Part shown: one piece after another, positions 27,733 to 37,281 of the stretch | How positions within the stretch are numbered: position 1 is the first letter of the stretch | How the letters are laid out: every line of letters begins with the position of its first letter | Assembly (NCBI RefSeq): GCF_024171535.1 | Contig: NZ_JALJZV010000013.1 | Span: 1-64,000, forward strand | DNA: 64,000 nt | Direction of reading: 5' to 3' | Origin: Flavobacterium sp. HSC-61S13 | GTDB lineage: Bacteria > Bacteroidota > Bacteroidia > Flavobacteriales > Flavobacteriaceae | Translations under genes and position numbers: made by a program | Notes under the pieces: model-generated | What the model was told of the DNA's origin: nothing | What the model saw: only the letters and a program-made list of their open reading frames with translations | The model's database searches: none

Positions 27733-28758
27733 TTATTTTTTAGATTCCTCTGCTTTATAAGGGATGTTTTTCATACTAATCTTATAACGATCTTGATCAC
27801 GTCCTTTTAAGATTTGCGCTTCTGTATTGATCACGACTTTTTGTAAAGGTTGTGTATAGTTATTTTGGTTGATGACAGAGAATTTTTCGAATTTTCTCGG
27901 TCCTTCAATAACCCAATCTTTAGTGTCTTTATGGTCGAAGCGACATTCGTTACAGATGAACTCTTCGACTTCGTGATAGATGTCTTTTCGGGCAGTAACT
28001 CTTTGAATTTCGTCACCAAACATCCAAAGCGTTGTTTTACCACAACATTTATCACAATCTCTGTGGGCATTAAATGGTTTGTTAAACCAAACACGTGATT
28101 TGAAACGAAATGTTTTATCAGTCAAAGCTCCAACAGGACAAACGTCAATCATGTTTCCAGAAAACTCATTGTCTATCGCTGCCGACACACAAGTTGAAAT
28201 TTGGGAATGATCTCCGCGATTTAATACCCCGTGTACACGTCCATCGGTGATTTGGTCTGCTGTCATTACACAACGGTAGCACAAAATACAACGATTCATA
28301 TGCAGTTGAATCTTGTCGCCGATGTTCTCGGGTTCAAAGGTTCTTTTTTCCTCTTTAAATCGAGTCGCTTCTTTTCCGTTGTTGTAACTGAGGTTTTGTA
28401 AATCACATTCCCCTGCTTGATCGCATACTGGGCAATCCAGCGGGTGGTTGATCAACAAAAATTCAGTAACCGACTTTCTGGCTTCGACAACTCTCGGTGA
28501 AGAAATGCTTTTTACTTCCATACCGTCCATAACTCCTGTTACACAAGAAGCCATTAACTTAGGCATCGGACGAGGATCTGCCTCGCTTCCTTTGGCCACT
28601 TCGACCAAACAGCAACGACATTTTCCGCCACTTCCCTTTAATTTGGAATAGTAACACATAGCAGGAGGAACTGATTCTCCTCCAATCATTCTGGCTGCTT
28701 GTAGAATAGTTGTTCCTGGTTCTACCTCAATTTCATGTCCGTCTATTGTAACTTTCAT
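27733..28758 (-). CDS. nuoG: Short NADH-quinone oxidoreductase subunit G (iron-sulfur part only)
   Basis: A 341-aa NuoG that keeps the electron-carrying part and lacks the large molybdopterin-oxidoreductase-like C-terminal domain of E. coli NuoG. A [2Fe-2S] ferredoxin domain uses Cys35, Cys47, Cys50 and Cys72. The His-Cys3 N5 site is His105, Cys109, Cys112 and Cys118. The N4 site is Cys157, Cys160, Cys163 and Cys207. A short Fe4S4-type segment follows (Cys235, Cys238 or 239, Cys269, Cys272). The ATG at 28756-28758 gives MKVTIDGHEIEVEPGTT, the normal N-terminus; the seven extra upstream codons are unlikely to be used. The reading frame is intact, with nuoH 12 nt downstream. Short NuoG proteins are known in Flavobacteriia. 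Confidence 0.92.
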   Translation of the reverse strand: MKVTIDGHEIEVEPGTTILQAARMIGGESVPPAMCYYSKLKGSGGKCRCCLVEVAKGSEADPRPMPKLMASCVTGVMDGMEVKSISSPRVVEARKSVTEFLLINHPLDCPVCDQAGECDLQNLSYNNGKEATRFKEEKRTFEPENIGDKIQLHMNRCILCYRCVMTADQITDGRVHGVLNRGDHSQISTCVSAAIDNEFSGNMIDVCPVGALTDKTFRFKSRVWFNKPFNAHRDCDKCCGKTTLWMFGDEIQRVTARKDIYHEVEEFICNECRFDHKDTKDWVIEGPRKFEKFSVINQNNYTQPLQKVVINTEAQILKGRDQDRYKISMKNIPYKAEESKK

Positions 28759-28814
28759 AACTATATGTTTTAGGTTCAAAGTTTGCGAACAAACCTTTAA
28801 ACGTAGGCTTAAAT

Positions 28815-30182
28815 TTATATGGTTTGTTTCGAAATCAGGTGCTTCACACTTTCAAAGGGTTCTGCAACATAATGATCTCTGTTTTTAATCTTTTCAGGGA
28901 ATAAAATATGGTATTCAAATTCTTCTCTGAAATGACGTATAGCCGCTGCTACTGGCCAAGCTGCAGCATCACCTAGAGGACAGATGGTGTTTCCTTCAAT
29001 CTTACCTTGGATGTCCCATAGTAGATCGATATCCTCCATGTTTCCTGTTCCCGTTTCGATACGGTGCAATACTTTTTCCATCCAGCCGGTTCCTTCTCTA
29101 CACGGCGAACATTGTCCACAGCTTTCGTGAGCATAGAAACGAGCAAAATTCCAAGTATTTCTAACGATACAAGCCGTGTCGTTGTATACGATAAATCCAC
29201 CAGAACCCATAGATGACCCCGTTGCAAATCCACCATCGGCTAACGATTCGTAAGTCATCAAACGATCTTCTCCCGTTGCGGTTTTGTATATCAAATGCGC
29301 GGGAAGTATCGGTACGGATGAGCCTCCTGGAATTAGGGCCTTGATGGGTCTGTCGTCAATCATACCTCCAAGATATTCGTCGGAGTTGATAAACTCTTCT
29401 ACTGTAATTCCCATTTCAATTTCATATACTCCAGGATTTTTAACATGACCAGAAGCAGAAATTAATTTAGTTCCCGTTGAACGACCTACACCTATTTTAG
29501 CGTATTCCTCACCGGAATTCATAACAATCCAAGGCACATTGGCAATGGATTCCACGTTGTTTACCACCGTAGGGTTTTTCCATAAACCACTAACAGCAGG
29601 GAAAGGAGGTTTAATACGTGGATTTCCTCTTTTTCCTTCTAACGATTCAATCAACGCGGTCTCTTCACCACAGATATATGCACCCGCTCCACAATGTACA
29701 TGTAGGTCTAAGTGATAATCGGTTCCCAAGATGTTTTGACCCAACCAACCCGCGTCATAAGCTTCCTTAATCGCGCGTTCTAATATTTTATAAACCCACA
29801 TATATTCCCCTCTGATATAGATATAAGAGAGATGTGCGCCTAGAGCATAACTCGAGGTTATCATTCCTTCAATCAATAGGTGAGGAATGTATTCCATTAA
29901 AAAACGGTCTTTAAAAGTTCCCGGTTCAGACTCATCAGCATTGCAAACCAAATGTCTCGGGTTGCCCGATTTTTTGTCGATAAAACTCCATTTTAATCCT
30001 ACGGGAAATCCTGCTCCACCACGACCTCGCAATCCAGAAGTTTTGACCTCTTCCGTAATTTCGTCGGGTTGCATGGTTTTTAAAGCCTTCTCTACAGAGG
30101 CATAACCTCCATTTTGACGGTAAACTTCATAAGTTTTTATACCCGGAATATTGATCTTATCTAATAATATTTTCTTTCCCAT
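28815..30182 (-). CDS. nuoF: NADH-quinone oxidoreductase subunit F
   Basis: A 455-aa flavoprotein that oxidises NADH. The glycine-rich NADH site is [18 protein letters not shown], the FMN site is [23 protein letters not shown], and the N3 [4Fe-4S] cluster ligands are in [15 protein letters not shown] and [12 protein letters not shown]. It pairs with NuoE to form the electron-input module. It is 4 nt from nuoE, and 56 nt separate it from nuoG. Confidence 0.97.
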   Translation of the reverse strand: MGKKILLDKINIPGIKTYEVYRQNGGYASVEKALKTMQPDEITEEVKTSGLRGRGGAGFPVGLKWSFIDKKSGNPRHLVCNADESEPGTFKDRFLMEYIPHLLIEGMITSSYALGAHLSYIYIRGEYMWVYKILERAIKEAYDAGWLGQNILGTDYHLDLHVHCGAGAYICGEETALIESLEGKRGNPRIKPPFPAVSGLWKNPTVVNNVESIANVPWIVMNSGEEYAKIGVGRSTGTKLISASGHVKNPGVYEIEMGITVEEFINSDEYLGGMIDDRPIKALIPGGSSVPILPAHLIYKTATGEDRLMTYESLADGGFATGSSMGSGGFIVYNDTACIVRNTWNFARFYAHESCGQCSPCREGTGWMEKVLHRIETGTGNMEDIDLLWDIQGKIEGNTICPLGDAAAWPVAAAIRHFREEFEYHILFPEKIKNRDHYVAEPFESVKHLISKQTI

Positions 30183-30186
30183 GATA

Positions 30187-30717
30187 CTATTTGTCGTGAA
30201 GAATTATTTTACCTGCTTTGCAGTCCTCTATAATTTGATCGATTTTTTCTTTGGTAAGGTGCTCTTGGTAGAAATCTCCCAATTGCATCATTGGTGCATA
30301 TCCACAAGCGCCCAAGCATTGAACACCAACAACGGAAAACAGACCGTCAGCTGTGGTTTCTCCTGGGGCAATTTGTAGTTTTTCACAAGCATACTCCAGC
30401 ATATCGTCTGCACCACGCAAACCACAGCAGGAAGTAAGGCAAAATTCAAACATATACTTACCCATTGGTTTTTGATTGTACATGGAGTAGAATGTAACTA
30501 CTTCATATACTTCAATAGGGCGGATGTGTAGGATTTCGGCTACAGTATCCATCAATTCGGTACTCAACCAATTGTCGTGAGCATCTTGTACTTCGTGTAA
30601 AACGGGAAGTAGGGCAGATTTTCTCTTATCGGCTGGGTAATGGCTGATCAATTCGTCTAAACGCGCTTGAAGAGCCGGTGTGATATTTATAGTTTGTTTG
30701 TAAGCTGTCTTTTCCAT
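30187..30717 (-). CDS. nuoE: NADH-quinone oxidoreductase subunit E
   Basis: A 176-aa thioredoxin-like subunit with the N1a [2Fe-2S] cluster. The ligands are the cysteines in FCLTSCCGLRG and in VQCLGACGYAPMMQLGD. The N-terminal helical part is normal. It is 4 nt from nuoD. Confidence 0.96.
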   Translation of the reverse strand: MEKTAYKQTINITPALQARLDELISHYPADKRKSALLPVLHEVQDAHDNWLSTELMDTVAEILHIRPIEVYEVVTFYSMYNQKPMGKYMFEFCLTSCCGLRGADDMLEYACEKLQIAPGETTADGLFSVVGVQCLGACGYAPMMQLGDFYQEHLTKEKIDQIIEDCKAGKIILHDK

Positions 30718-30721
30718 ATTC

Positions 30722-31957
30722 TTAAGCGTCTAATTCTCCTGCGATAACATTCATACTCGATAAGGTGATGATGGCATCGGACAACATCTGTCCTTGAACC
30801 ATATCGTTATACGCTTGATAATATATAAAACAAGGTCTTCTAAAGTGAAGTCTATAAGGCGTTCTACTTCCATTGGTAATCAGGTAATACCCCAACTCAC
30901 CGTTTCCTCCTTCTACGGGTTGGTACACTTCTGTATTTGGAACGGGTATCTCTCCCATCACAATTTTAAAGTGGTAAATCAAGGCTTCCATGTTTTGGTA
31001 AACATCTTCTTTTGGAGGTAGGTAATATTCTGGAACATCTGCGTGATAAGGGCCTTCTGGCATTTTGTCCAACGCCTGTCTGATGATCTTTAAACTTTCC
31101 CATACTTCGGCATTACGAACGGTAAAACGGTCGTAACAGTCTCCGTTTTGTCCAACAGGTATATCAAATTCGAAATCTTCGTAGGAGCAATACGGTTGCA
31201 TAACTCTGATGTCGTAATCTACACCTGCAGCACGTAAGTTTGGACCAGTAAAACCGTAGCTAATCGCTTTTTCGGCAGTAATGCCCCCAACGCCTATGGT
31301 ACGATCCATAAATATCCTATTTCTTTCGAGTAGGCCTTCAAACTCTTTCCAAATCGCTGGGAATTCCGCTAAGAATTCATCGATTTTACGGAAAGCAGCA
31401 GGGCTCCATTCTCTTTCAAATCCACCTATACGTCCCATATTTGTAGTTAATCGGGCACCACAGATTTCTTCGTAAATTTCATATATTTTTTCGCGGTATT
31501 GGAATACGTATAAGAAACCGGTTAAAGCTCCGGTATCTACGCCCATTACCGAACTACATATAATGTGATCGGCAATACGAGCCAATTCCATAATGATGAC
31601 ACGTAAATATTGTACGCGTTTAGGGATTTCGATTCCCAATGCTTTCTCCACAGTCATCCACCAACCGGTATTGTTGATTGGAGAAGAACAATAGTTTAAG
31701 CGGTCTGTTAAAACATTGACTTGATAAAAAGGTCTGTTTTCTGCAATTTTCTCAAATGCACGGTGTATATAACCTACGGTTCCTTCTCCATCGATGATTT
31801 TTTCTCCATCCATCAATAGGATGTTTTGAAAAATACCGTGGGTAGCGGGATGCGTAGGGCCTAGATTAAGAATAGATAGTTCCGTTCCGTCCTCTTTTAA
31901 ACGTTGTTCGATGAGCTTCGCATATCGATGCTCTGGTGGTAATAATAGGTCTGACAT
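30722..31957 (-). CDS. nuoD: NADH-quinone oxidoreductase subunit D
   Basis: A 411-aa, [NiFe]-hydrogenase-large-subunit-like protein that forms the quinone pocket with NuoB and NuoH. NLGPTHPATHG holds the conserved His of the quinone site; EKIAENRPFYQVNVLTDRLNYCSS and GGNGELGYYLITNGSRTPYRLHFRRP are also typical. It is separate from NuoC (31 nt apart), unlike the NuoCD fusion of enterobacteria. Confidence 0.96.
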   Translation of the reverse strand: MSDLLLPPEHRYAKLIEQRLKEDGTELSILNLGPTHPATHGIFQNILLMDGEKIIDGEGTVGYIHRAFEKIAENRPFYQVNVLTDRLNYCSSPINNTGWWMTVEKALGIEIPKRVQYLRVIIMELARIADHIICSSVMGVDTGALTGFLYVFQYREKIYEIYEEICGARLTTNMGRIGGFEREWSPAAFRKIDEFLAEFPAIWKEFEGLLERNRIFMDRTIGVGGITAEKAISYGFTGPNLRAAGVDYDIRVMQPYCSYEDFEFDIPVGQNGDCYDRFTVRNAEVWESLKIIRQALDKMPEGPYHADVPEYYLPPKEDVYQNMEALIYHFKIVMGEIPVPNTEVYQPVEGGNGELGYYLITNGSRTPYRLHFRRPCFIYYQAYNDMVQGQMLSDAIITLSSMNVIAGELDA

Positions 31958-31988
31958 AGTTTGGTTGCAGTCTTATTTCAGGTTTCTA

Positions 31989-32510
31989 TTAACAGTTGTG
32001 TACAGTTCTTCCGAAGAATCGATCGTCTTTGTCGGTTCTTCCTCCGTCTTCTAAAGGATATTCTTTTCTCAGTGGAAAAGAAACCATTTCATCCATGTTT
32101 AAAATTCGTTTTAATTGTGGATGGTTTTTAAATATAATACCGTAGAAATCGTAGGTTTCTCTTTCTTGCCAATTGGCACTTAGAAATAGATCAGAAACCG
32201 TGTTTACTTCGGGTTTTTTTATGTTTAAATAAGTCTTGATTCTGATTCGAACATTGTCAAGCCAGTTGTGCATATGATATACGACAGCCAATTGTCTGTC
32301 TTCGGTATAGTCTGGATAGTGAATTCCACAAACGTCGGTTAAGAAGTTAAAGCGTAAAGTCTCATCATCTTTTAAAAAGGCCATTACATCATGCAAAGCA
32401 TCCGGTGCCACTTCAAAAGTAAAAATATCGTGTTGCTGATAAAATTCAGTAACCGATAGCCCGAAGTTTTCAATCAACATATTTTGAATAACAGCAGTCT
32501 CTAAAGCCAT
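31989..32510 (-). CDS. nuoC: NADH-quinone oxidoreductase subunit C
   Basis: A 173-aa peripheral subunit of the 30-kDa family. The signature is near the C-terminus: WQERETYDFYGIIFKNHPQLKRILNMDEMVSFPLRKEYPLEDG. It scaffolds NuoD and NuoB. The gene is directly adjacent to nuoB (1 nt). Confidence 0.95.
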   Translation of the reverse strand: MALETAVIQNMLIENFGLSVTEFYQQHDIFTFEVAPDALHDVMAFLKDDETLRFNFLTDVCGIHYPDYTEDRQLAVVYHMHNWLDNVRIRIKTYLNIKKPEVNTVSDLFLSANWQERETYDFYGIIFKNHPQLKRILNMDEMVSFPLRKEYPLEDGGRTDKDDRFFGRTVHNC

Positions 32511-32511
32511 T

Positions 32512-33063
32512 TTATTTGATTTTATAAGAATTTAATAAATCTGTATATTCTTCCGAACTTCTTCTTCTAACGGATTCTGATTTTACGATATCTTGTAATT
32601 TCAAAATTCCATCTAGAATTTGTTCTGGTCTTGGAGGGCATCCAGGTACATAAACGTCAACAGGGATTACCTTATCGATACCTTGCAGTACTGAATAAGT
32701 GTCAAAAATCCCTCCTGAAGAGGCACAAGCACCAACGGCAATTACCCATTTTGGTTCAGCCATTTGTTCGTAAACCTGTCTTAAGATCGGAGCCATTTTT
32801 TTAGCGATGGTTCCCATGACCAATAACATATCTGCTTGTCGAGGCGAGAAACTCATACGTTCCGAACCAAAACGAGCCACGTCATAATGCGCAGCCATAG
32901 TAGCCATAAACTCAATACCACAACATGAAGTAGCAAAGGGAAGTGGCCACATCGAATTGGCTCTAGCCAATCCAACAACCGTATCTAGTTTAGTAGCAAA
33001 AAATCCTTCTCCAGAATATCCATCCGGTGCATCGGCCATTTTATATTTAGATTTATCGTCCAT
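32512..33063 (-). CDS. nuoB: NADH-quinone oxidoreductase subunit B
   Basis: A 183-aa subunit with the terminal N2 [4Fe-4S] cluster. The tandem cysteines are in [11 protein letters not shown], with further ligands in [12 protein letters not shown] and [14 protein letters not shown]. This cluster hands electrons to quinone. It lies 12 nt after nuoA. Confidence 0.97.
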   Translation of the reverse strand: MDDKSKYKMADAPDGYSGEGFFATKLDTVVGLARANSMWPLPFATSCCGIEFMATMAAHYDVARFGSERMSFSPRQADMLLVMGTIAKKMAPILRQVYEQMAEPKWVIAVGACASSGGIFDTYSVLQGIDKVIPVDVYVPGCPPRPEQILDGILKLQDIVKSESVRRRSSEEYTDLLNSYKIK

Positions 33064-33075
33064 AACTTGCCTGTT

Positions 33076-33441
33076 TTAGTCCCATTCGAGACCTTTTTTC
33101 TTAAATTCATATAGAAGACCAATGATCAATAGGAACATGAATATCCCCATTTTCCAAAAACCTTCCCAGCCCATTTCCTGAAAATTGACGGCCCAGGGGT
33201 ACAAAAAGATTACTTCAACATCAAACAATACAAAAAGTATTGCGACAAGAAAGTATTTTACATTAAAAGGAATTCTCGCGTTTCCTACCGATTCGATTCC
33301 ACACTCAAAATTGATATCTTTGTTATGAGATTTTCTTTTAGGCCCTAATAGACCTGATATATATACAGTTAATACAACAAAACCAGCTGCTAAGCCAAGC
33401 TGCATTAAAATCGGTATAAAATCTAATTGGGTTGATTGCAT
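33076..33441 (-). CDS. nuoA: NADH-quinone oxidoreductase subunit A
   Basis: A 121-aa membrane subunit with three transmembrane helices. NFECGIESVGNARIPFNVKYFLVAILFVLFDVEVIFLYPWA contains the conserved Cys loop and acidic helix of the quinone chamber. It is the first gene of the nuo operon, preceded by a consensus promoter 27 nt upstream. Confidence 0.95.
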   Translation of the reverse strand: MQSTQLDFIPILMQLGLAAGFVVLTVYISGLLGPKRKSHNKDINFECGIESVGNARIPFNVKYFLVAILFVLFDVEVIFLYPWAVNFQEMGWEGFWKMGIFMFLLIIGLLYEFKKKGLEWD

Positions 33442-33468
33442 AAAAAAACATTTTTAATATAAATTACA

Positions 33469-33499
33469 CAAATATACTCTGAAGGGAGATTATATCAAA
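33469..33499 (-). promoter_or_regulatory. Promoter of the nuo operon
   Basis: On the minus strand TTTG (33496-33499), an exact 19-nt spacer, then TATATTTG (33469-33476). This is a full match to the Bacteroidota consensus, with the start expected near 33462. Confidence 0.8.
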
Positions 33500-33582
33500 T
33501 TATATAGAGATACACTTCTCCTTTTCTAGGTAAGTAGGGCTAATAAATAATTAGACTAATTATAAATAACAAGATGTTAGAA

Positions 33583-33615
33583 CAAAAAAAACCGCTCTTA
33601 AAGTAAGAACGGTTT
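33583..33615 (-). terminator. Terminator of the cold-shock gene
   Basis: Hairpin AACCGCTCTTA/TAAGAACGGTT followed on the minus strand by T8; it lies 27 nt past the csp stop codon and before the nuo promoter. Confidence 0.9.
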
Positions 33616-33641
33616 ATAAGCCAATGGAAAATAATATATAA

Positions 33642-33842
33642 TTAATCTTCTATTACCTCTACTTGTGCGGCTACTTTGCCTTTTCTTCCTTCTTCTTCAA
33701 CATAAGAAACGCGGAAACCTTCTTGAAGTTCACTTCCGTTTAATCCAGTAGCATGTACAAAAATATCATTCCCTGTTTGATCGTCTGTGATGAATCCGTA
33801 ACCCTTTTCTTCGTTGAAGAATTTAACTTTGCCTGTTCGCAT
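33642..33842 (-). CDS. Cold-shock domain protein
   Basis: A 66-aa CspA-family single-stranded RNA/DNA-binding protein. RNP1 (KGYGFIT) and RNP2 (DIFVHAT) are both present, in a five-stranded OB fold. The ATG at 33840-33842 (MRTGKVKFF) gives the normal length. An in-frame start at 33893 would add 17 hydrophobic residues and lies upstream of the predicted transcription start, so it is rejected. RNA-chaperone function in cold or growth transitions is known for the family. Confidence 0.93.
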   Translation of the reverse strand: MRTGKVKFFNEEKGYGFITDDQTGNDIFVHATGLNGSELQEGFRVSYVEEEGRKGKVAAQVEVIED

Positions 33843-33869
33843 TTTAAAAAAAAAAATATTAATAATGCT

Positions 33870-33899
33870 CAAAGATATTATAATTATTGACATCTACAA
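33870..33899 (-). promoter_or_regulatory. Promoter of the cold-shock gene
   Basis: On the minus strand TTG (33897-33899), a 19-nt spacer, TATCTTTG (33870-33877). The predicted leader is only about 20 nt. Confidence 0.7.
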
Positions 33900-33944
33900 T
33901 TTTTAAGATAAAAAATGTAGGTTTTTTTTAAGGTGATTTTAGAG

Positions 33945-33974
33945 CAAAAAAAAACCGCTAAAATAGCGGTTTTT
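33945..33974 (-). terminator. Terminator of the fabH-accB-accC operon
   Basis: Perfect hairpin AAACCGCTA/TAGCGGTTT (33952-33972) with a 3-nt loop and a T run on the minus strand. Confidence 0.9.
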
Positions 33975-33977
33975 GGT

Positions 33978-35327
33978 TTATTCTTGTGGTGCTTTCATCG
34001 TGAAATCTTCCATAAATGCTGTGGTATAATTACCAGCAACATAATTTGGATCGTCCATTAATTGTCTGTGAAAGGGTATCGTTGTTTTGATTCCTTCAAT
34101 AACGAATTCGTCTAATGCGCGTTTCATTTTGTTAATTGCTTCTTCTCTGGTTTGAGCCGTGGTAATTAACTTAGCGATCATCGAATCGTAATTTGGTGGA
34201 ATCGTGTAGCCTGAGTATACGTGAGTGTCTAAACGAACTCCGTGGCCTCCTGGTGCGTGTAGGGTAGTGATTTTACCCGGTGAAGGTCTAAAACCATTAT
34301 AAGGATCTTCCGCATTGATTCTGCATTCGATAGAGTGCAATTGAGGAAGGTAGTTCTTTCCGGAAATAGGTACTCCTGCTGCAACCAGTATCTGTTCGCG
34401 AATCAAATCGTAATCGATGACTTGTTCGGTAATAGGGTGTTCTACTTGGATGCGAGTATTCATTTCCATAAAGTAGAAATTTCGGTGCTTGTCTACCAAA
34501 AATTCAATAGTTCCTGCTCCTTCGTATTTGATGAATTCAGCGGCTTTAACCGCAGCTTCTCCCATTTTGTCACGAAGTTCATCGGTCATAAATGGCGATG
34601 GAGTTTCTTCGGTTAATTTCTGATGTCTTCTTTGGATGGAGCAGTCACGTTCTGATAAGTGACAAGCTTTTCCGTAAGAATCTCCGATGATTTGGATTTC
34701 GATATGTCTTGGCTCTTCAATCAGTTTTTCCATGTACATACCGTCGTTTCCAAAGGCCGCAAGGGCTTCTTGACGAGCATCTTCCCATCCTTTTTGAAGA
34801 TCTTCTTCTTTCCAGATCGCGCGCATCCCTTTTCCTCCACCACCTGCAGTGGCTTTGATCATTACGGGATATCCGGTTTCTTTGGCTATAATTCTAGCGT
34901 CTTCTAAGCTTTCAATGATTCCATCAGATCCAGGTACCGTCGGTACACCAGCTAATTTCATAGTCGCTTTAGCGCTTGATTTATCTCCCATCTTGTCTAT
35001 CATATCTGGTGAAGCTCCGATGAATTTGATTCCATGTTCTTCACAGATTCTTGAAAACTTAGCGTTTTCTGAAAGAAATCCGTACCCAGGGTGAATAGCA
35101 TCTGCATTGGTGATTTCTGCCGCTGCAATAATGTTTGATATTTTTAAATACGATAGGTTGCTTGGAGGTGGACCGATACAAACCGCTTCATCTGCAAATC
35201 TTACGTGTAAACTTTCGGCATCGGCAGTCGAGTATACGGCTACGGTTTTGATACCCATCTCGCGACATGTTCTAATAATTCTTAGAGCAATCTCACCTCG
35301 GTTTGCGATTAATATTTTTTTAAACAT
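33978..35327 (-). CDS. accC: Biotin carboxylase subunit of acetyl-CoA carboxylase
   Basis: A 449-aa ATP-grasp enzyme that carboxylates biotin on AccB, the first step to malonyl-Co[21 protein letters not shown] is the N-terminal domain, the glycine-rich ATP loop is [10 protein letters not shown], and the catalytic region is [14 protein letters not shown]. Length is that of stand-alone AccC. It is the last gene of the cluster, 71 nt after accB. Confidence 0.95.
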   Translation of the reverse strand: MFKKILIANRGEIALRIIRTCREMGIKTVAVYSTADAESLHVRFADEAVCIGPPPSNLSYLKISNIIAAAEITNADAIHPGYGFLSENAKFSRICEEHGIKFIGASPDMIDKMGDKSSAKATMKLAGVPTVPGSDGIIESLEDARIIAKETGYPVMIKATAGGGGKGMRAIWKEEDLQKGWEDARQEALAAFGNDGMYMEKLIEEPRHIEIQIIGDSYGKACHLSERDCSIQRRHQKLTEETPSPFMTDELRDKMGEAAVKAAEFIKYEGAGTIEFLVDKHRNFYFMEMNTRIQVEHPITEQVIDYDLIREQILVAAGVPISGKNYLPQLHSIECRINAEDPYNGFRPSPGKITTLHAPGGHGVRLDTHVYSGYTIPPNYDSMIAKLITTAQTREEAINKMKRALDEFVIEGIKTTIPFHRQLMDDPNYVAGNYTTAFMEDFTMKAPQE

Positions 35328-35398
35328 CTTTTGAAATTTTAAATTTTACTTGGGTTTAAATCCTTGTTCTAAAGGTTTTTAGAAATGATTTAAATTTC

Positions 35399-35899
35399 TT
35401 AAGATGGATCAACTAAGAATAAAGGTTGGTCAAATTCAACTGGTGAAGCGTCGTCAACCAATACTTTTACGATTTTTCCTGAAACTTCTGATTCAATTTC
35501 GTTGAAAAGTTTCATAGCCTCAATAACACAGACAACATCTCCGGTTTTGATGGTAGTTCCAACTTCTGCAAATGCCGGTTTATCTGGCGATGGCTTTCTG
35601 TAGAACGTACCGATGATTGGAGATTTAACAGTGATGTATTTAGAATCTTGATCAGCAACTTTGGCAGCCTCAGTAGCAGCAGCTGACTCAGCCGTTGGAG
35701 CGGTAGGAGCTGTTGGTTGAGCGGCAGCAGCTTGAGGAAGCGCAGAGTTAACGGGAACTTGTTGGATATAAGTTGTTTCTGTGCTTCCAGCATCGGTGGT
35801 TTTGATGGTGATTTTAAAATCATCCATTTCTAATTTTACTTCAGTAGCACCTGACTTTGCTACGAATTTAATTAAGTTTTGAATTTCTTTAATGTCCAT
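35399..35899 (-). CDS. accB: Biotin carboxyl carrier protein of acetyl-CoA carboxylase
   Basis: A 166-aa carrier. An N-terminal helical part (about 1-45) is followed by an Ala/Pro/Thr-rich flexible linker (about 50-85) and a biotinyl domain (about 88-166). The biotinylated lysine is in EAMKLFNE. It shuttles carboxybiotin from AccC to the carboxyltransferase; accA and accD are not in the window. It lies 23 nt downstream of fabH. Confidence 0.96.
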   Translation of the reverse strand: MDIKEIQNLIKFVAKSGATEVKLEMDDFKITIKTTDAGSTETTYIQQVPVNSALPQAAAAQPTAPTAPTAESAAATEAAKVADQDSKYITVKSPIIGTFYRKPSPDKPAFAEVGTTIKTGDVVCVIEAMKLFNEIESEVSGKIVKVLVDDASPVEFDQPLFLVDPS

Positions 35900-35922
35900 A
35901 CTTTTGGTATTGGTTAGTTGTT

Positions 35923-36918
35923 TTATTTGTTATATGCCCACTTGAGGTAAATGGCACCCCAAGTAAATCCTCCGCCAAATGAGGCGAATATGATGTTGTC
36001 ACCTTTTTTTAATTGGTTTTCGAAATCACAAAGTAATAGTGGAAGTGTAGCGGAAGTGGTGTTTCCGTATTTTTCAATATTGATTAGTACTTTGGACTCG
36101 TCTAAATTCATTCGATGTGCTGTAGCATCTATAATGCGTTTATTCGCTTGATGAGCTGCTAACCAGTTAACGTCGTTATGTGTTAGATTGTTGCGCTGCA
36201 TGATTTTCTCGCTGACATCAGCCATGTTGGAAACGGCATATTTGAAAACGGTTTTACCATCTTGGAAAACATAGTGTTGTTTGTTGGCAACGGTTTCTGC
36301 TGATGCGGGAAGTATTGATCCGCCAGCTTCGATTTTTAAGTAATCCCGTCCAACGGCATCGCTTTTTAATATTTCATCTTGAAGACCATAACCCTCATGG
36401 TTGGGTTCAAAAAGAACAGCGCCTGCTGCGTCACCAAAAATGATGCAGGTGGCGCGGTCGGTATAATCAATTATGGAAGACATTTTGTCGCTTCCAATAA
36501 GTAATACTTTTTTGTATTTGCCGGATTCGATATACGCAGAGGCAACCGACATCCCGTATAAGAAACTTGAACAAGCCGCTTGAAGGTCAAAAGCAAAAGC
36601 ATTAGTAGCGCCAATTTGAGTCGCTACAAAAACAGCAGTGCTTGCAACGGGCATGTCTGCAGTAGCCGTAGCTACAATAACTAAATCGATTTCCTTAGGA
36701 TCAAGACCCCTTTTTTCGATTAGGTTTTCAGAGGCTTTGATAGCCATGTAAGAAGAGCCTTTTCCTTCTCCTTTGAGAATTCTTCTTTCTTTTATTCCAG
36801 TTCTTGTCGTGATCCATTCGTCGTTGGTATCAACCATTTTCTCTAACTCTTTGTTGGTTAGTACATATTCTGGTAAATAGCATCCTACGGCGGTAATGGC
36901 AGCGTTTATTTTTGTCAT
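35923..36918 (-). CDS. fabH: 3-oxoacyl-[ACP] synthase III
   Basis: A 331-aa KAS III that condenses acyl-CoA with malonyl-ACP to start fatty-acid synthesis. The catalytic Cys is in FDLQAACSSFLYG, His in WLAAHQANKRI and Asn in KYGNTTSATLP, completing the Cys-His-Asn triad. The N-terminus carries the TRTGIKERR substrate-binding segment. It forms a cluster with rpmF, accB and accC, as in many bacteria where fab genes sit beside rpmF. Confidence 0.96.
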   Translation of the reverse strand: MTKINAAITAVGCYLPEYVLTNKELEKMVDTNDEWITTRTGIKERRILKGEGKGSSYMAIKASENLIEKRGLDPKEIDLVIVATATADMPVASTAVFVATQIGATNAFAFDLQAACSSFLYGMSVASAYIESGKYKKVLLIGSDKMSSIIDYTDRATCIIFGDAAGAVLFEPNHEGYGLQDEILKSDAVGRDYLKIEAGGSILPASAETVANKQHYVFQDGKTVFKYAVSNMADVSEKIMQRNNLTHNDVNWLAAHQANKRIIDATAHRMNLDESKVLINIEKYGNTTSATLPLLLCDFENQLKKGDNIIFASFGGGFTWGAIYLKWAYNK

Positions 36919-37028
36919 ATGGGGGTGCTTTGTATTAAAAACATTCCAAAAAGTGGTGGAAATTACAAAAAAAAAATGAAAGCAACTGTTATTTTCAGTT
37001 CGGAATCAAATCGCGATTTTAAATAACA

Positions 37029-37060
37029 AAAAAAACTCTCACACATTGTGAGAGTTTTCC
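37029..37060 (-). terminator. Terminator after rpmF
   Basis: Perfect hairpin ACTCTCACA/TGTGAGAGT (37035-37055) with a short loop and a T run on the minus strand. If active it would separate rpmF from fabH, or act as a partial terminator within the cluster. Confidence 0.75.
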
Positions 37061-37077
37061 CTTATTTTTCTTGATAA

Positions 37078-37272
37078 TTATGCTACAGCTACGGCTTTGT
37101 CTACGACAACTTGCCCTCTGTAATATAATTTTCCTTCATGCCAGTAAGCTCTGTGGTAAAGGTGAGCTTCACCTGTGATTGGACATGTAGCAATTTGAGG
37201 AGCAACCGCTTTATAATGCGTTCTTCTTTTATCTCTTCTTGTTTTCGAGGTTTTTCTCTTAGGATGTGCCAT
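37078..37272 (-). CDS. rpmF: 50S ribosomal protein L32
   Basis: A 64-aa basic protein of the large ribosomal subunit. [20 protein letters not shown] is the normal N-terminus. The zinc-ribbon cysteines of many L32 proteins are reduced to a single CP (ATCPITGE), which fits a zinc-free form. It is 9 nt downstream of the DUF177 gene, the usual yceD-rpmF pairing. Confidence 0.95.
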   Translation of the reverse strand: MAHPKRKTSKTRRDKRRTHYKAVAPQIATCPITGEAHLYHRAYWHEGKLYYRGQVVVDKAVAVA

Positions 37273-37281
37273 CTTACTGTA

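Noticed and set aside
27733..28758. nuoG as a frameshifted pseudogene
   Set aside because: The frame is open to a normal stop next to nuoH, all cluster ligands are in place, and short NuoG proteins are known in Flavobacteriia.
33843..33893. Membrane-anchored extension of the cold-shock protein
   Set aside because: The extra codons lie upstream of the predicted transcription start and the normal CspA start is at 33842.
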